Below, in pieces: positions 32,730 to 47,211 of a DNA stretch of 64,000 nucleotides. Under the pieces are notes generated by a model. It searched no databases. It saw only the letters and a program-made list of their open reading frames with translations, and was not told the origin of the DNA. The position numbers and the translations under genes were made by a program. How positions within the stretch are numbered: the first letter of the stretch is position 1; the number at the start of each line of letters is the position of its first letter. Source of the stretch: Hofstenia miamia (taxonomy: Eukaryota; Xenacoelomorpha; Acoela); contig SCFE01000034.1 in the NCBI GenBank assembly GCA_004352715.1, positions 2,283,226-2,347,225 of the forward strand. Direction: 5' to 3'.

Positions 32730-35380
32730 GTTACAACAAGATGTAGTGTGTTCTTTCATATTTCTTTTTTGTTGTGCATTTTGAACGTTTTTGGAGTAAA
32801 TCCAAATGATGTTAACTTCCATTTCTTCAAGTTTACATGTACATGCATGTCATATAATATATTATGCACTCATGCTTCTGAAAAATGCAATTTCTTTTGC
32901 AATCTTTATGTTTTTTCTCGCAAATTCATTGCGCAATTTATGCCCTACTTATACTTTCAAGAAAATTTTGGTTTATTGTCATTCGAAATGGGTCTAAGCA
33001 ATTGAATTTCTTGGCAATCCCGATTTTTCCAAATTATTAGGTAGAATTTTTAAAATTAATCTAAACGGAAAATCCTCTTTTGTTTAAAAAACCCAAACTA
33101 CAAATGGAATCTCTTCCACTTTCTAAATGTCTACAAAGCCTATTGATTTCTCTTTACAGAGAACAACAACGCATACTAAGAGAAAAACCAAATAATTTAA
33201 TTATAACGAATGCAAGACGCTTCCATATTTATGAGTTAAAATACAAACTCACAAGACTTTAAAGTTTATTTTCACTCTAATAAAGGTGTGATAGAAGCTT
33301 TATTGATGCATTTTAAGCACACACAATTGGAGAGATAAAAAGTTTAGCAACCATCTCATCTTTTACTATGACCAGATGTTCAATTATACACGGTGGATGA
33401 ATTTTGTAAGAAATGCTGCCACAGCAGACAAAGTTGATTTATTGACATTTCGCAGAATATTTAAACTTATGGTCGGAATTGTTAAATAGAGGAATACTGA
33501 GTAATCAACGGACAGAATTGAGCACATGGCTTAATGCAATGCTAAGCTTAAACAGCGAAAACAAAAACATGAATATCATCAAACTGAAGAATTTGCAGAG
33601 TAAAGAACTTAAACTAAACTTGACATTTAAAGTTATGTAAATGTCTTGCATATCTCAATATCTCATATTTCCGAATTGAAATCGAAAAAGTATTATACGA
33701 TATTTTCAATCGCTTTAAAATTTATAAACTACATGTATACAGGAAACTAAAAAAATTCTGCATTAATGTCACAGATTGCAATTCATTTGCGATTTTTGCA
33801 ACGATATTTTACAGTAACATTTTCGCAAAATAATATTAACCCCTCTTTATCAAAATAAAAAACTATCTAAACATTATATGAAATTGCGGATTTTTTATGT
33901 AAATATTGTGATAAAATGTTTGTGGCTTTCATTAGAAAAGCCCATTCTTTTCAAAAATCTTCTGCGATTCATGCTTATAATGACGAACATCATAAATTAT
34001 TACACTTTTTTTGCAAGATATGAAACCATTTTATATACTAAAAGTAAAATATTAATCTAGATTCTATCGGTGGTCTCAAAATCATTCAACCATTGGTAAT
34101 AGCCTGATAGTTGTCCCTTCTTTATGTGGTGAATACATACACAGTGTATAATCAAATTGTGAATAACTTATACAAATCATTCAGTATTATATTAAGTATT
34201 TGAAATATAGATTTCCAGTAATAAGAACACAGATTTAGCTAAAATCATCAATACTTGCTAAAAGAGAACATTCATTAAGACTATAGTTATAAAAAGACAG
34301 TTTCCAATGCAAGAAGCATCAAAACATGTGATTTTTTCAAATAATAATATTTAAACTGAAATTTCACGCTTTTTAAACAGCGTTGAATTTAATAATCAAC
34401 AACAATTCCTCAATAGACACTAATTAAGAACGATTGCATTGACGTACAAAGGTGAAAAATGGAGGAAGTATTCCTTATTTTAATAAACAATTCGCTGACA
34501 AACGATTGGCAGTTTTGATTAAGATAAAGAATTACATTTGGGAAGCAATAGTGAAAGGTTAACATACCAAAGAAGTCGAAGTCGACATTTCTGAATCAGG
34601 TGAAGGAAACTCTAAACGAAATCGATTAAGCTTGTGTTTGGATTGTTCTTTAGAATTAAACAATCGCTATTTGTTTAACAATCCGCGAAATACAAATTAG
34701 GTCTGCACGAGGTATGCGGAGAGCTATTGTTCAACAAGATGGCAAAAGTCCAACTTCTTATAATACAAATCGCTACAACACATTTACAAGTCTAAATAGT
34801 AAATCAATTTAGAAACTAGACGTTTAAACATACTAACTAGTTAGTAATTGCAGATTACGAATCATATGACCTACTTAAAGCTCAGAAAGTCTCAACAGCT
34901 TAAAATTGTGTTGATTTATGTCAGATTCTAAGATATCAGCAATCGACAGTAACTGTAAACTAATATTTTAAGTAATTGTCGTGTTTTCAATATTTTCATT
35001 AATATGTCCTCCAGAAGAGCGTGTTGAAAAAATTTATTGCAATTGTGGTCTAGTTAACAGGCTCACTAATTGGAACGAGGATCCCATGGGAAATTCATGG
35101 GGACTGAACTAATTTCAGCGGGAAACAAAAATGGGAATATAGTATATAGAATATTCTCTGTAATAAAACACAATCAAATAGAAATAAAAAAACGTTAAAT
35201 TTGACAGTACTGAACAAATTGTAAATATGGAATATGAAGGAATTACAGCAATGTGATATTGTAGTAACAATGATATCACTGGAGATTATAACTAGTTCAT
35301 GCTATATTAATTGCTTTACAACGGTTGTTAACCGACGTTGGAGATTTGGTGTTCAATAACAACGAACATTCTTTTAAAAT
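32730..35380. other. Intron of the host gene; no gene supported
   Basis: AT-rich, with short open frames only. A stretch near 33370-33500 reads MFNYTRWMNFVRNAATADKV on the plus strand and may be a transposon relic, but I cannot assign it. Confidence 0.35.
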
Positions 35381-35381
35381 A

Positions 35382-35383
<2 letters not shown>

Positions 35384-35433
<50 letters not shown>
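35384..35433. repeat. (TA)n microsatellite
   Basis: About 24 TA units, uninterrupted. Confidence 0.95.
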
Positions 35434-35436
<3 letters not shown>

Positions 35437-36465
35437 AGCATGCTAAACGATTCATTAAGTTTGTATCTTGTTGTATAATAAATGACAGCATTTTCTTGGG
35501 AATTGGAAAGATATCCAAATCCCCAATGAATTTAAAAGGAAATAAGATCACAAAAAGGAAACTAATTTTTTTACCAATTGCTAAACATGTTACTTTGTAT
35601 TAAAGTTTTGCTTTCATAACAAAAAACTTAGAATAATTCCAAGACATTATTACTCAAAAGTAAGTAATTAAATAAATTAAAATATGATTCCGGATAGTTG
35701 AGATTTCAAACACAAAGTGTTACACAGACCAAGCAAATAGAAAACTTGCAGGAGTGTTTTGGCAAGATCATATAAATCGGGCGTAATAGTCCAAATTGTG
35801 TTTTAGGAATTAACTGGATACAATATTTGAAAAAGCAAAACATTTTAAATCAGAACGGTTAGGGGACTAACATTTGACTAAATACGAATCTTACCTAGGA
35901 TGCCAATTTGTTCTCAAATTTTGAAGCACTCCCATCTCTAATTTAAGGCTCATAGGTTCAGCCTAAAATAAAAACCCTTCGAAAAAATGAAAATGCATGA
36001 AATTGCCTAAACAGAATCATCTGCCATCTCCCCATCCTTAATCAGGGGTGAAAGTAACAAGCTCGATTCATATATTATTGAATGTAATTTAATTGGTACC
36101 AGCAAAACCAGGGACAGCTACGTACTTAAACAACCAGCTCATTAACCACATATAAATATCTGTGACTAATTTAAAAATCAATGTTTTCTAAATTAATTTT
36201 ACATTTGCCAATTTAAATTCTTTTGTTTCGTTGGTGTTTTGAAGATATATTTCTTGCACACATAAAGAGAAGGATAAACAATTGAAATAAACATAAATCG
36301 GAATGTCTTAGTTTCCATGATCATTATTACACATTTGTAAAATACTTAGGCTTCGTCAGATAAACCTAAATTATTGGACTTCGAAACAAAAAATATAACT
36401 TTTTTTACTTCTTAAACCTTGAGGATTTTAACAGAATATTCATTGAAATTTTTTCACGTGTACAC

Positions 36466-36752
36466 TAGAGAGTGGCAATATGAGCTTAGCATGGACCTGA
36501 ACCCGACCCGATCAGAATATTCATTATCCGAAATCGTCAGGACTCGATAAATTACTACCCGAACCCAACCCAACCGAAACGTAATACACACGTCTTGCCT
36601 CATTTTCTGATAGGACAAACATAGCCAGTAATTGGTAATACTTAACGTTTTAGATGTTTCTCATATGGAGTGGTGGATACCAATCAATCTAAGTTTTGTA
36701 CACGAACCCGACCGGAAACCCGAAGTCGAATCGGGTATTCGATATCACTCTA
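36466..36752. mobile_element. Non-autonomous DNA transposon with 8-bp target duplication, 287 bp
   Basis: The flanks carry the identical octamer GTGTACAC at 36458-36465 and 36753-36760. The ends are TAGAGAGTGGCAATAT and, inverted, TAGAGTGATATCGAATAC, sharing TAGAG and an ATA-containing block. The interior holds repeated CGAACCCGACC and CGGGTATTCG motifs, richer in G+C than the surroundings. The 8-bp duplication points to hAT-type transposition. No coding capacity. The octamer is itself palindromic, so a small part of the match could be chance. Confidence 0.7.
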
Positions 36753-36769
36753 GTGTACACAAATCTTGT

Positions 36770-39700
36770 TTACTCAGATGATGATTTTGTAAAAAAATTA
36801 GCGAAAAGCCGCTGAAATAGAGCCATTATTTTTTTAACAAACTAGACCTAATAAAATACATTATTCTTATCTTTGACTGAATATTGGCCCATATATGAGA
36901 TTACTTGTGCTCAATTTTCTTATATTAGTTGTCACAAACCACTTATGAAGTTGACATTACTAAGATATGTAAAAATACAAACAGTGTAATTTTGAAAGCA
37001 TTGCACATCACGAGTTTAGAATAAATTTGAAAAATCCATCAGATTTTGGATAAGTATGTAACAGAAGTTAAGATCGATAAAGTTCATTCCATTCTCATTT
37101 AACAATAGATGGATGGAATAGAGTCTCCTTGATATATGTAGGTCGTGAAAAAACTACATACACAGAACGACTCTTTTTTCAATGTTTGTCCAAATGAATA
37201 CATTTGAGGATATTTAAAAAGATTTTAAAGTATTAAATACTTCAATCAAAATCGTTGCTTGACGTGAATTAGATAATAACTACGCTATTAAAAATGTTTC
37301 AAACTGTTATTATGAACATGATGAATTTTAAAGTACTGAACCATTTTCTAAAATTAATCGATTCAAGCCTATGCCAATCAGTTTTCATCTCAGATGAGTA
37401 TGAAGAATGAAATATGCAATAGATATTTGGAGATAAATAAATGCAGCCGATGACTTCCTTTTCTACAAAATAAAATCAAATTGACTCATTCAAACCAAAA
37501 GGAAGTACATGTTTTTATTAAATAGAAGTAGTCAAAGACTAAGGTACATTTTAAATGCGTCACAGTACTTTGAAAATTATTAGATTGTTAGTGGAACAGA
37601 GCTTTAATGATAAAGGAAACGTCTGAGTTTGCGGAAGAGTGCGTCATGATATTATTGCACTTAAATTAAAAAGATGTGATATAGAAAATAAATAATTTGA
37701 ATGAGAGGGAGAGAGCGAGTAAATTAAACTTAAAATAAGAGAGCCCTTGGAAAAACGGAATAAACTAATCAAAAATCATCCATGCCAAGATGACCATGTT
37801 TTCAATTTAATTTAAATTAAAATAAAAAATGGCGCAATCAAAGAGGATTCGTAAATAAATTAAATTATCCAGGAAATACTCCCTCAAAGCCAGTCAAGTA
37901 GCCAGGTGTGAAATTCTGGGGTGGCACAATGACTTTCTTAATGAAACGGCAACGGCACTGCATGCTGCAACTGTAATCAAACAAGAGAGTCTAGTAATAA
38001 GGGTTCTTAACACTTTTAAATGTCGCAGTTTGAAATATACCATGAAATGTAAACAATAGCTTAAATACTAATGACAAAATTTAGAATTCTTATTTTAGTT
38101 TTGATGGCAAATGAATTACTATTGTCTTATTTTCCTTATGTGAATTTGCTGAGTGATGTAGGTGGATGGAAAAATAAATTTATTTGCTTTTAGCGCCCAC
38201 CTGAAACTTCCACGAGGCATTAATTAAGAAACGTACTTTTTTAATCAATCAAATCCTATATTATCATGGATGTCTACTACTTAGACATCCACGGTATTAT
38301 AAATATGCTATTTTGCATAAACTGATTTGACAGAAACGCATTAATCAGCACTATTCTTAGCAAGTATTGTCTACTTAAATTTTTAATGATCCTCAGCAAA
38401 AAATTTACTGAAGCTTTCTACGCTGAATTGGGACAAGCCAATATAACCGAGGCCATTGACTTACTCGCATAATTAGAGACTGCCGTATTCTTCATGTTCC
38501 GCATCAGCTTTCTAAGCAATCACAATCTTCAGGGAGGGAGGCATACCCTAACCATCCCCTCCCGCGCTGCTGCAAAGACTATGTAAACATTATTAAATTC
38601 GTGAATATTGATAAAAAATTCTATACAAACTACTCTTTGAAAAAAAAATCTACTATCTTTTGGTTTGGTGTCTTGAAAAGACTCGATTTCATGTATGATT
38701 ATGTATCTTAAAGTTATTGTGGAGAACCTCATAAATCATTGCACTTTTTGTAATTTTTCAAGATTTGATTGGATTTGGTACAACTTGCAAACATATAATA
38801 GGTTTGAAATAACTTTGGGAAAAAGCAGTGACCTCCCCGTTCAAAACTTTCTAGTACCACACCTGTTTTGGGCTACAAAAAATATTTTGTAAATTTTTTT
38901 AAGAATCACAAACTAAGATAGTAATATAGGTTCTGAAGGGCTTCGCCACGTTGTTTGAAGCTTTGAAATTAAAATGTCAAAGCAATCAAATGAACAGGAG
39001 TATCAATGAGACTACAAAGAAAATGGCTGGTGTTTACCAACCATATCTCATTCGAAAACATGCTTTCTCATAATAAAATCTGTCAAATGTTTGATTAACT
39101 CCCATTAAATTGAATTTACAATCATTCAACAATCAAGTTAATGTGAAACAATCTACTAAAATAAATAGAAAAAAATCGAAAAATCCCGCGGAAAACATGC
39201 CGTATAATTAACAGATGGATGGGAACTAAGTCACACACTTAATTTACTTATATTCGAGAAGAATAATTCGGATGAACACATAAAATGTGAAACTCATTCC
39301 ATTTCAGAGTTGTACAGGCAAACAAAAGCGGAACTTAATAACATATTTTTAGAAAAATTTTTCATTAAAATTATAACAATGAACAGAATAGTGCAATTCT
39401 ACCTATTGTTTGCAAGTGAAATAGTGGCTAAGTAAAAAATTGTCAAATTTCTGAATCGAATGTTTCTAAATTGGTTAAATAATGGCAATGTTCTTTATAA
39501 AACCAACGAATTAAAATTAAACAGCGATGTTAATAAAAACACGCATGTCTACAAAACCTCGAAACTACTATTGTTGCCCTAGCAGCTTTTCAATAAAAAG
39601 CTAACAAGATTACAAGAAAGAAATGGTACAAAAAGATGGACACAAAATGAATGTACATATAAAGTTGGTCTTCTAAATCACCCGATAATTCTCAAATATT

Positions 39701-39860
39701 GACTTGATTTCCATTCTGATTCACATTCAAATTTGAAACATGTCTTGGCTAACGACATTACAGCCAAAATTACATATTAATGAGTAAGGGGTCATCACAC
39801 AAAATTTATATTATTTAGAACCATGATTGAGGCATACACAATCCAATATATGTATATACT
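36770..39860. other. Intron of the host gene; no gene supported
   Basis: AT-rich. A plus-strand stretch at about 38396-38470 (KKFTEAFYAELGQANITEAI then a stop) looks exon-like but has no partner exon. Confidence 0.35.
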
Positions 39861-39862
39861 GT

Positions 39863-39894
39863 TTATATATATATATATTATATATATATATATA
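39863..39894. repeat. (TA)n microsatellite
   Basis: Imperfect TA tract with one break. Confidence 0.9.
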
Positions 39895-39899
39895 GGCCA

Positions 39900-42800
39900 A
39901 TATAATATGTTATGTATATTTTGGTATGGTAAATATTAATGTGTCCGTTTTTTATTATTTTTAATATAAAGCACTTGCGTGTCAGATAAAATATTCAATA
40001 GGGCTCGCTGATTAGACAATAGTGTGTATGCACCTAAACATGTAAATATGACAATCAACGGTTACTACGATTCCTCTGGAATCGCACGTGTGGAGAGGGT
40101 TGTGCATATAGTTAAGTATAGAAAATAAATATGCACTTTTTCTTCTCACACCTGAAGATTGAATCACGCATAGTTGAGAGTTGATTCTTGTCTTTTGATA
40201 TCATATGAATGGAATGGGGATATAACTTCATTCAAGAACGTAGGTTACATATCTAATAATACTTAACAAAAATTTCCAAATTTGCCAGTGTTTTCTGTCG
40301 ATAATATAACAAGGAGGGAGGGTACACCCCCCACTCCCCCCTCACTAATCTACTGATATTAATAATTTCTATTTTTAAATATATATTCCTTTCAATCTTA
40401 GATCACAGTTTCTAACTACTTCAAACTCAATTTCAAGGTTCCAACTAACAAAGACGGAAATATCTGATAACACCAGTAAGCAATATCAGAAACTAAGCAG
40501 AGTAACTTTGTAGTTGGTATTAGGGTTGTGTCTGAGGAAGAATTTCGGTCAAAGATTGAATTTGAGATTTAGATTTCTTAATTGAAAATTTAATGAGAAA
40601 ATTAATGATTAGCCTTTACTCATTTTAAATGCACTCAATAAAAAATATTTAGTGATTGGATGAAATCGATATTGATTTGGTGGCGTTCGAATTTGATATT
40701 TTTCCAATATTATGCAACAATGAGAATTTTATTAGGAAAAATGATTTTAATCAATGTATTATTGACGCAATATTATAGAGCATTAAAAGAAATAAAAAAA
40801 CTTGAAATATTGCTTATGATCATAAATTAAGTGTAACAATAGAACAAATGGGTACCGTAAAAATTCTCAACCAAAGATCAAATTCCAATTTTAGTGCACA
40901 AGTATAAAGAAAAAAGATATTCTTTGATGAGTTTGATAAATATACACTGCTATTTATAGAATTCCCTATAAATGATGACCTGAAAAATGATGTCCGAGTG
41001 CTTTTGAATTACTTAGTAAGAAAAATTTGAGCTATAGACTTTCCGCCAGTCCTCTAAAGTATAAAAATAGCTGCACTGCGATATATAAGAGTTTGTGGAT
41101 TATGATTGTTGAAAGAAATGGTTAAAATACATATAAAGTAAAAATGAGGTAAGCGCTAAACAGAGAGAATATAAAAGAGTACTCACATAAATAATTCAAG
41201 AAACGGAATGAATAAATTGAGTGAGTATACCCTTACAAATGGTAAGTAAAAATTAGCACGCCAAGCGATTTGAACATATTAAAAGCCAGGTTGATGATTG
41301 GCTGTCGATGAAATGGATGTGCTAAGAAAATAGAAGATTAAATAAAAGTATATTGTTTGAATATGAATGCCAAATAGATGGCATGCCAAGTTTATAGCCG
41401 TGAGATAAATAGCTTATAAGTTGCGTAAAGAAATTCAAATGCATGTACTGGTTAAATGAGTCAGTGTTAAGTTATTTTAAAACAGTGGCGGATTAAATAA
41501 AATACACTCCCAAATGATGGTTCAATGAGGAAATGAAACTCTTCATCAATTTCAACATTTATAAGTAAAAACCTGTGGAAAACATCATTTACAACATTTT
41601 GTAATAATCAAGGTTATTAAAAAAATAATTGAAGTAAACAATTAACTTAATCATGATAATTTATTAAAGCTTTACATATCATTGCAATATAATTGATCAG
41701 GGATTCAGCACAACTTTTCACAGCACATTGCCAAGCAATTTGCATAACTCAAGTAAAATTAAGTTATTGTGTAAATTAATACTACGATAAATGATGACAA
41801 TTGACATGAATTTAAAATTTCCAATTTAAATTGAAACAAAAACAAAAGAGGTGTGCACAACCTTAATTCATTTAACCTGCAGGACAAAAATGACAAAAAT
41901 CTCCACTAAAGCAGGCAAAGCATTTTTGCTTCTGGGAAATTTGACACATCCCATTCTGGTGATAATGGAATTTTTGAATGCACAATGTAAATATAAAGTG
42001 AAGAAAATTGTATCAGTTTTGGATCTATTATTTAAATACAATAACTAAGACGTTTCTACATCAATTAAAATTTAAATTGAAATTTAACCTTAAGCTGCCT
42101 GATGTGCTTTAAAAAGCATAATTTATTTTTTCTCACATCTTCATAAAATTTACTCCAAGCCTATTAGGAAATTTTGAAATTGTGGGATACTGGCACATAT
42201 ATTGGTGCGTGTGCACACACCTAATGAATATTTGTGTAAAAGTGTTTGCTCTGCCTGAGGTCATCGAAAAAAAGAGAAGTTTTGTTTTATGAAAATTTCG
42301 ATTTTTCGAAATTCATTAAAACGAACCCTTTAATTCAGGTTCAAACAATTATAATTTGCAAATCGTCTGGTAGCAAAAGCTAACCTTAGCAATGTCATTT
42401 TCTGTAAACTGCCCAGGCCCCGTAGAGGCGCGCCGTCAGAGGACGTGGCTGTTAAAATTATCTATCAATGCCAGTCAACAGCGATAAATGAAGAAATATT
42501 TGGAATTATTGATAAGCACATTTTCCAGACAGAGTCTCGACAGTAATAGTGCAATACAATATTGAACAGTTTTCGTTACTTACAACCGGATGCAAAGTGC
42601 ATTTTAGTAATTGACCAATTTAGGTCTAACCTACACTACTTATCTTACAAATCTTCCCAATATTTCTATAATATTGTCAATAAAACCTTTGAAAATGTAT
42701 AATAGGCAAGCGTAGATTATATGCAATTTCTCCTGAAACTCAAATTTCCTCAATAACCTAATAATCAAGTAAATAGCTAAATTGAGTTTCCATGGGACAT

Positions 42801-45800
42801 AGGTACTTCGTTATTTATCCATGTGTGAATATGTATATATGTACATGTTCACAATAAAATATGCGATAACAGGTGCTCATATAACTCAAACATTAATAAA
42901 TGCATTGGACACTCGCTACAACGACCTTACGTAATAAAGAGATTTTCCCGAATTTTGAAAAACTTTTTTCTTGCATCCAATATATAAATGACATTCAGTA
43001 AGCAATGAGTATAAAGAACAGCCAACATTTATTCAAATTTCGCATCAATGACGAGGATTACAAGTGACAGCTGCCCATTTTGTTTAATTTTGCAAATTTA
43101 ATTAAGCATATTAGCAACGTTAATCTCCATTCCCTACTTTAAAAGTAATCGAATTAAAAAACATTTAAGATGCAAATTTTAAGAACATCAAGCAATGTTA
43201 CAATGAAAATGGTTTTCTAATGAAATCTTCAATTTACTACAACAAATCTACGCTGAGAGAAGTGGTTTTTATAGAACGTTCAATACATTTTTAAAGCCTC
43301 AACATTTTCTCAGAACGAATGAAATTGTTGCAAATATAAAAAAGCAATGTACACTAAATTAATTTTTTAAAGTTCCACCAGAAATATATCCATGTTTTCT
43401 ATTTAAGAATCCAGAAAAAAATCAGATAAAAATTGTGATTTTTTTGCAAGTTTTAAATAATTGATTTTTAAAACAAGACAAAATACCGCATTTTAATACA
43501 TTGGTATTCAAAAAAAATTATTTTATTTACAGCTATTGCCATGCTTACTTATTAATTTTGAATAAATCAAATTGACCAATAAATAAATGTTTATAGGTTA
43601 TATTATATTTAATTAATATTTACGCTGAACAGGAAAGGTGCCTACATTCATCTGTGCTTGACCTAACGAGGGTAAAACCAGACTCTGTTTATAAGTATAA
43701 TAAATTTTGTTTCCGCAACTAATGCGTTAAAAATCCAAATTGTAGTTTGAGTTTTTAGGATTGGCAGAAAATGCAAAGGAAAAGGGTAGCATAACAAAGC
43801 GAGTAAGAAAAGAAAATTTGCAAATGAGTGAGTCCTTTGTTGCGGATAACGCTGTCTGTTAGGTTTATTAAATCCTCTAATTTGACATTAAAGCTCCGAA
43901 TTTATGACGCTGGATAAAGGAAATATCAAAGTCAATTTTAAGAATGGACTTCATATGCAATAGTTGCATACAAATGCAAATGAGTATTAGCTAAAAACAT
44001 CTAAAAAAATAAGTGTTCACAAATCATTTTGTTTTGTGTGATCGAATGTGAGACAATTCAGAATTGGAAAAAAATAATTTTGTGGATAATAATTAAGAAG
44101 AGTAATGATATTATCAAATTAAAAATATTCTCTAAATCAAATGCTTCAAGAATAAAAAATACATTTGCACGCATTTTACTAAAAGGGCATGGAGAAAATT
44201 GCTGTAAATATACACAAATTAACATTATTTTTTTGTGTTATTCATTGAGGCTCATTTCGTTCTCGCCTTTTGATCACCGTGTCCTATAAATTTAAAATGA
44301 TATAATGAACATTACGGTTGTTGTGAGTTGAAATAATAGTCTGTAAACCAATTCTACGTTTACAAAACATGTGTCTGTCTCGGCCACGTACACGCGGTCA
44401 ACAAAGTCTAGAGCTGGGCATTGATTATAATTTCTTAAAAACTGACAATTTCTTGTTGACTTACTCTATAGCATGTACCTACATTCAAGATTTTTTCGAT
44501 GAGCGATGTTCCACACACAGAAACAAACTATCAAACTGCGAATTTATATATGTAGACAAAAAGCATTAAAAACAACATTTTTAGGACACACACGTATTTA
44601 TATTTAGAGTAAACTAAAAAATCTGCAAATCTAGTTTTAACCCATATAGACCTGACCTACCTCAAAATGCTAGGAATTCCCAATAATTTTGCTGGCTGCT
44701 GATTGTTAATGTGTCCAATATTCTGTAGACAAAGTTGCTTACAAATTTTCCATCAGGGTCATGATTTTCATGAGCTGTCCCACATTGGTTTATTGGTTTT
44801 ATTATGAATTAAATTTTGAATTTTTTAAGTGTTGATATCTCTATTTAACACTACTTGAATAGTGGTGTCGTTGGAAAATGTGTTCATTACTAAACAGAAT
44901 TTGTGAATGAATTCTATTTTTCATATTATGTTGATAGAATGCATGAGTCAAATAAAGACATTTTTTTTCTGTGAAAAATAAAATTTTATGCTGATCATAC
45001 TATATAAAGTTATATGAATATTATTGTTAAAGATGTTCATTATGAACTATTATATAAATGTGGAGGTGTGTATGATGTAATGATTATAGTTTACTTTATT
45101 AGTTCTATGAACAGCCACAAACAGTATTATGATCAATATTGGAATAATGGGTCTATATGCTTCAGAAACTAATTTATTGTTTAACTTTTCAACTTGAATC
45201 GTGGTCTATTTTCTTAATGCGCAGGCACCGAGCCTATTGAACACAACAGGGCGGCAACTGAGATGACAACAAACTGAGAAAAGGAGGCCTACGTCAATAA
45301 TCGCAGGACTATTATGTAAATCATGTAAATTGACAAAACATTATGATAACAAATTCAAAGGGATGTTGAACAGTTAATATTTTTGATAAAATGTATGATT
45401 ATTTACTTGCAATCAATGTTCATCATTTTCAATTATTGATGTGGGAGAAAGCTAAAATATGATAGGAATATCTATCGCAGATTATATGATAATTTTAACT
45501 AAAAATAAAACAAATACAATTTGAAAATTCAAATGGTGAACTTAAAATTACTTTATAATTTAAGCATATAAGGCCAAGCAGCGTTTTCATTTCTATTAAT
45601 AACGTGTGATTAGCGTTTGTATTGCGTAGACGGGAACACCGCTTGCAATAATTACCGTTAAATACACAAATCATCACAAGCAATATACTTTTGAAAAATA
45701 CAAATTGTTTTACTGCCTTTCAAAAGATTTGTGAAAGTGTTTAACATAAATGTTTATAGAAATTCTCAGTTAGAACTTTGATCTTAATTTGTGTCTATCA

Positions 45801-46040
45801 ATGCGGCAAATTAGTTGCATGAGTGAGGGCACTTTCATAATGCATGCTGATGTCAAAGTCATGACCAGGCACACTGGAAAATTAATTGGGCGCTTGCCAA
45901 TCATCACTTAGTCCAACTATAACGCCAATAAATTGGCAAATAATTATACATATATATATATAGAGCAAAAAAATTAATACTGGAAGACAAATACACTAAA
46001 AGTTACCTTAAGTTAAAGAATTATTTAACCTACACAAAAT
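39900..46040. other. Intron of the host gene; no gene supported
   Basis: Over 6 kb of AT-rich sequence without a supported gene. One G+C-rich patch at about 42405-42450 (GCCCAGGCCCCGTAGAGGCG) is unexplained. Confidence 0.4.
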
Positions 46041-46051
46041 CCATTGTAAAT

Positions 46052-46306
46052 CAGGGGCACGTTTAGGGGGCAAGGGGACAACCGCCCCCCTTTTGGGGCC
46101 AATTGCGAACATTTAAGAAAAATTTTCTCTTCTCAAAATTAAAATCTGTTCAGTTTAATTCAAGATGTTAGCAATCGATTTGCTACTAAAAACAGACGAT
46201 TACATTTTGTGTACGCTTACTTTTGTTCAAAAAAAAATTTTTTTGCAATTTTTTCTGTAAAAATGAGTCAGCCCCTCACGTTTTAAAAATCCTAAACGCG
46301 CCACTG
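46052..46306. mobile_element. Non-autonomous hAT-like element, 255 bp
   Basis: Left end CAGGGGCACGTTTAGGG and right end CCTAAACGCGCCACTG are inverted repeats (CAGTGGCGCGTTTAGG when reversed). The flanking octamers TTGTAAAT (46044-46051) and TTGTATAT (46307-46314) match at seven of eight positions, an 8-bp target duplication. Ends starting CAGNGGC with 8-bp duplications are hAT-like. The interior is AT-rich and non-coding. Confidence 0.75.
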
Positions 46307-46734
46307 TTGTATATCACGCCCAGAGTTGTTAGAAAAACAACCATGTTTTACATAATAAATATGGCAAGAACAAGAGAAATTGGAGGGATTCCATATTTAG
46401 GTTTTAAGAATTCCCATGCGCCATAAAACGTATGTAATTTGAATATCTATAGCAAACGATGTCAAAAACTATGTTCAGAGAAGGAACCACTAAACGCTGG
46501 GATGATAACATTATCATCCACAGTAATGAATCTCGGATGCGTAAGAACTTTGGTGATTAATCGGTAAATCAAACCCATTTTAAATGTACTTCACTACTCC
46601 AATGATTTAGTTCCTTCAGGTAATCTCAATAATTGAATTATTGCACATAGCATTGTAGAATGAATTATCAGCAGCACATACAGACACACAAAAATTTTTG
46701 CATCATTAACCGATAAAAATTAGGGTATCTATAA

Positions 46735-47211
46735 TAGAGATGAGTGCAGTAGCGTTTTACATCATTGCGGTGGTTAGCGGTAGAATTAAAACAACTTGCG
46801 GTGGCATAAAAGCCATACAGATAGTGTGTTTTGTTTTAAGATTTAAAATCTCTTTCTCAGATAACTGTTTTGAAACAAACTCAATAGCTTTCACATACAA
46901 AATATTAATAGTAATATTGCATAGTTCATGGGAAATTGGATACTACTCTAATAAAATTGGAAGAATTGACAAAATACCTAAGAAATTGTCTTTAAACATT
47001 TCTACGGATGATCCATAACTTTAAAAACAATTTAGAAATTTTTATCTTTTCCCAAGATGATAAAAATCTACTTCGTTGCGATATACCGCGGTAAAGTTTC
47101 ATTTATTACAGTGGTTTACGGTAAAAAAACGCACATTGCGGTGGCTAGCTGTGAAAATTTTTTCTCTGCGATGGAAAGTTTTTTTCAAAACCTGTACCGC
47201 GCTCATCACTA
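46735..47211. mobile_element. Non-autonomous element with TAG-TGAGYGCRGTA ends, 477 bp
   Basis: Left end TAGAGATGAGTGCAGTAGCG and inverted right end TAGTGATGAGCGCGGTACAG are alike at most positions. The interior repeats GCGGTGG and TTGCGGT near both ends (46767, 46798, 47085, 47137), typical sub-terminal transposase-binding repeats. Flanks ATCTATAA and ATCTAATT agree in part, compatible with a decayed 8-bp duplication. The open frame at 46740-47018 lies wholly inside and shows no transposase motif. Confidence 0.6.

Noticed and set aside
32706-33005. 99-codon cysteine- and phenylalanine-rich frame
   Set aside because: The composition reflects T-rich sequence and overlaps a second frame of similar quality; no domain.
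38396-38471. Plus-strand exon-like peptide KKFTEAFYAELGQANITEAI
   Set aside because: It follows a plausible acceptor but stops soon, with no partner exon or promoter; one such stretch is expected by chance in this much sequence.
46740-47018. 92-codon plus-strand gene
   Set aside because: It lies wholly inside a miniature transposon with terminal repeats and has no recognisable motif.
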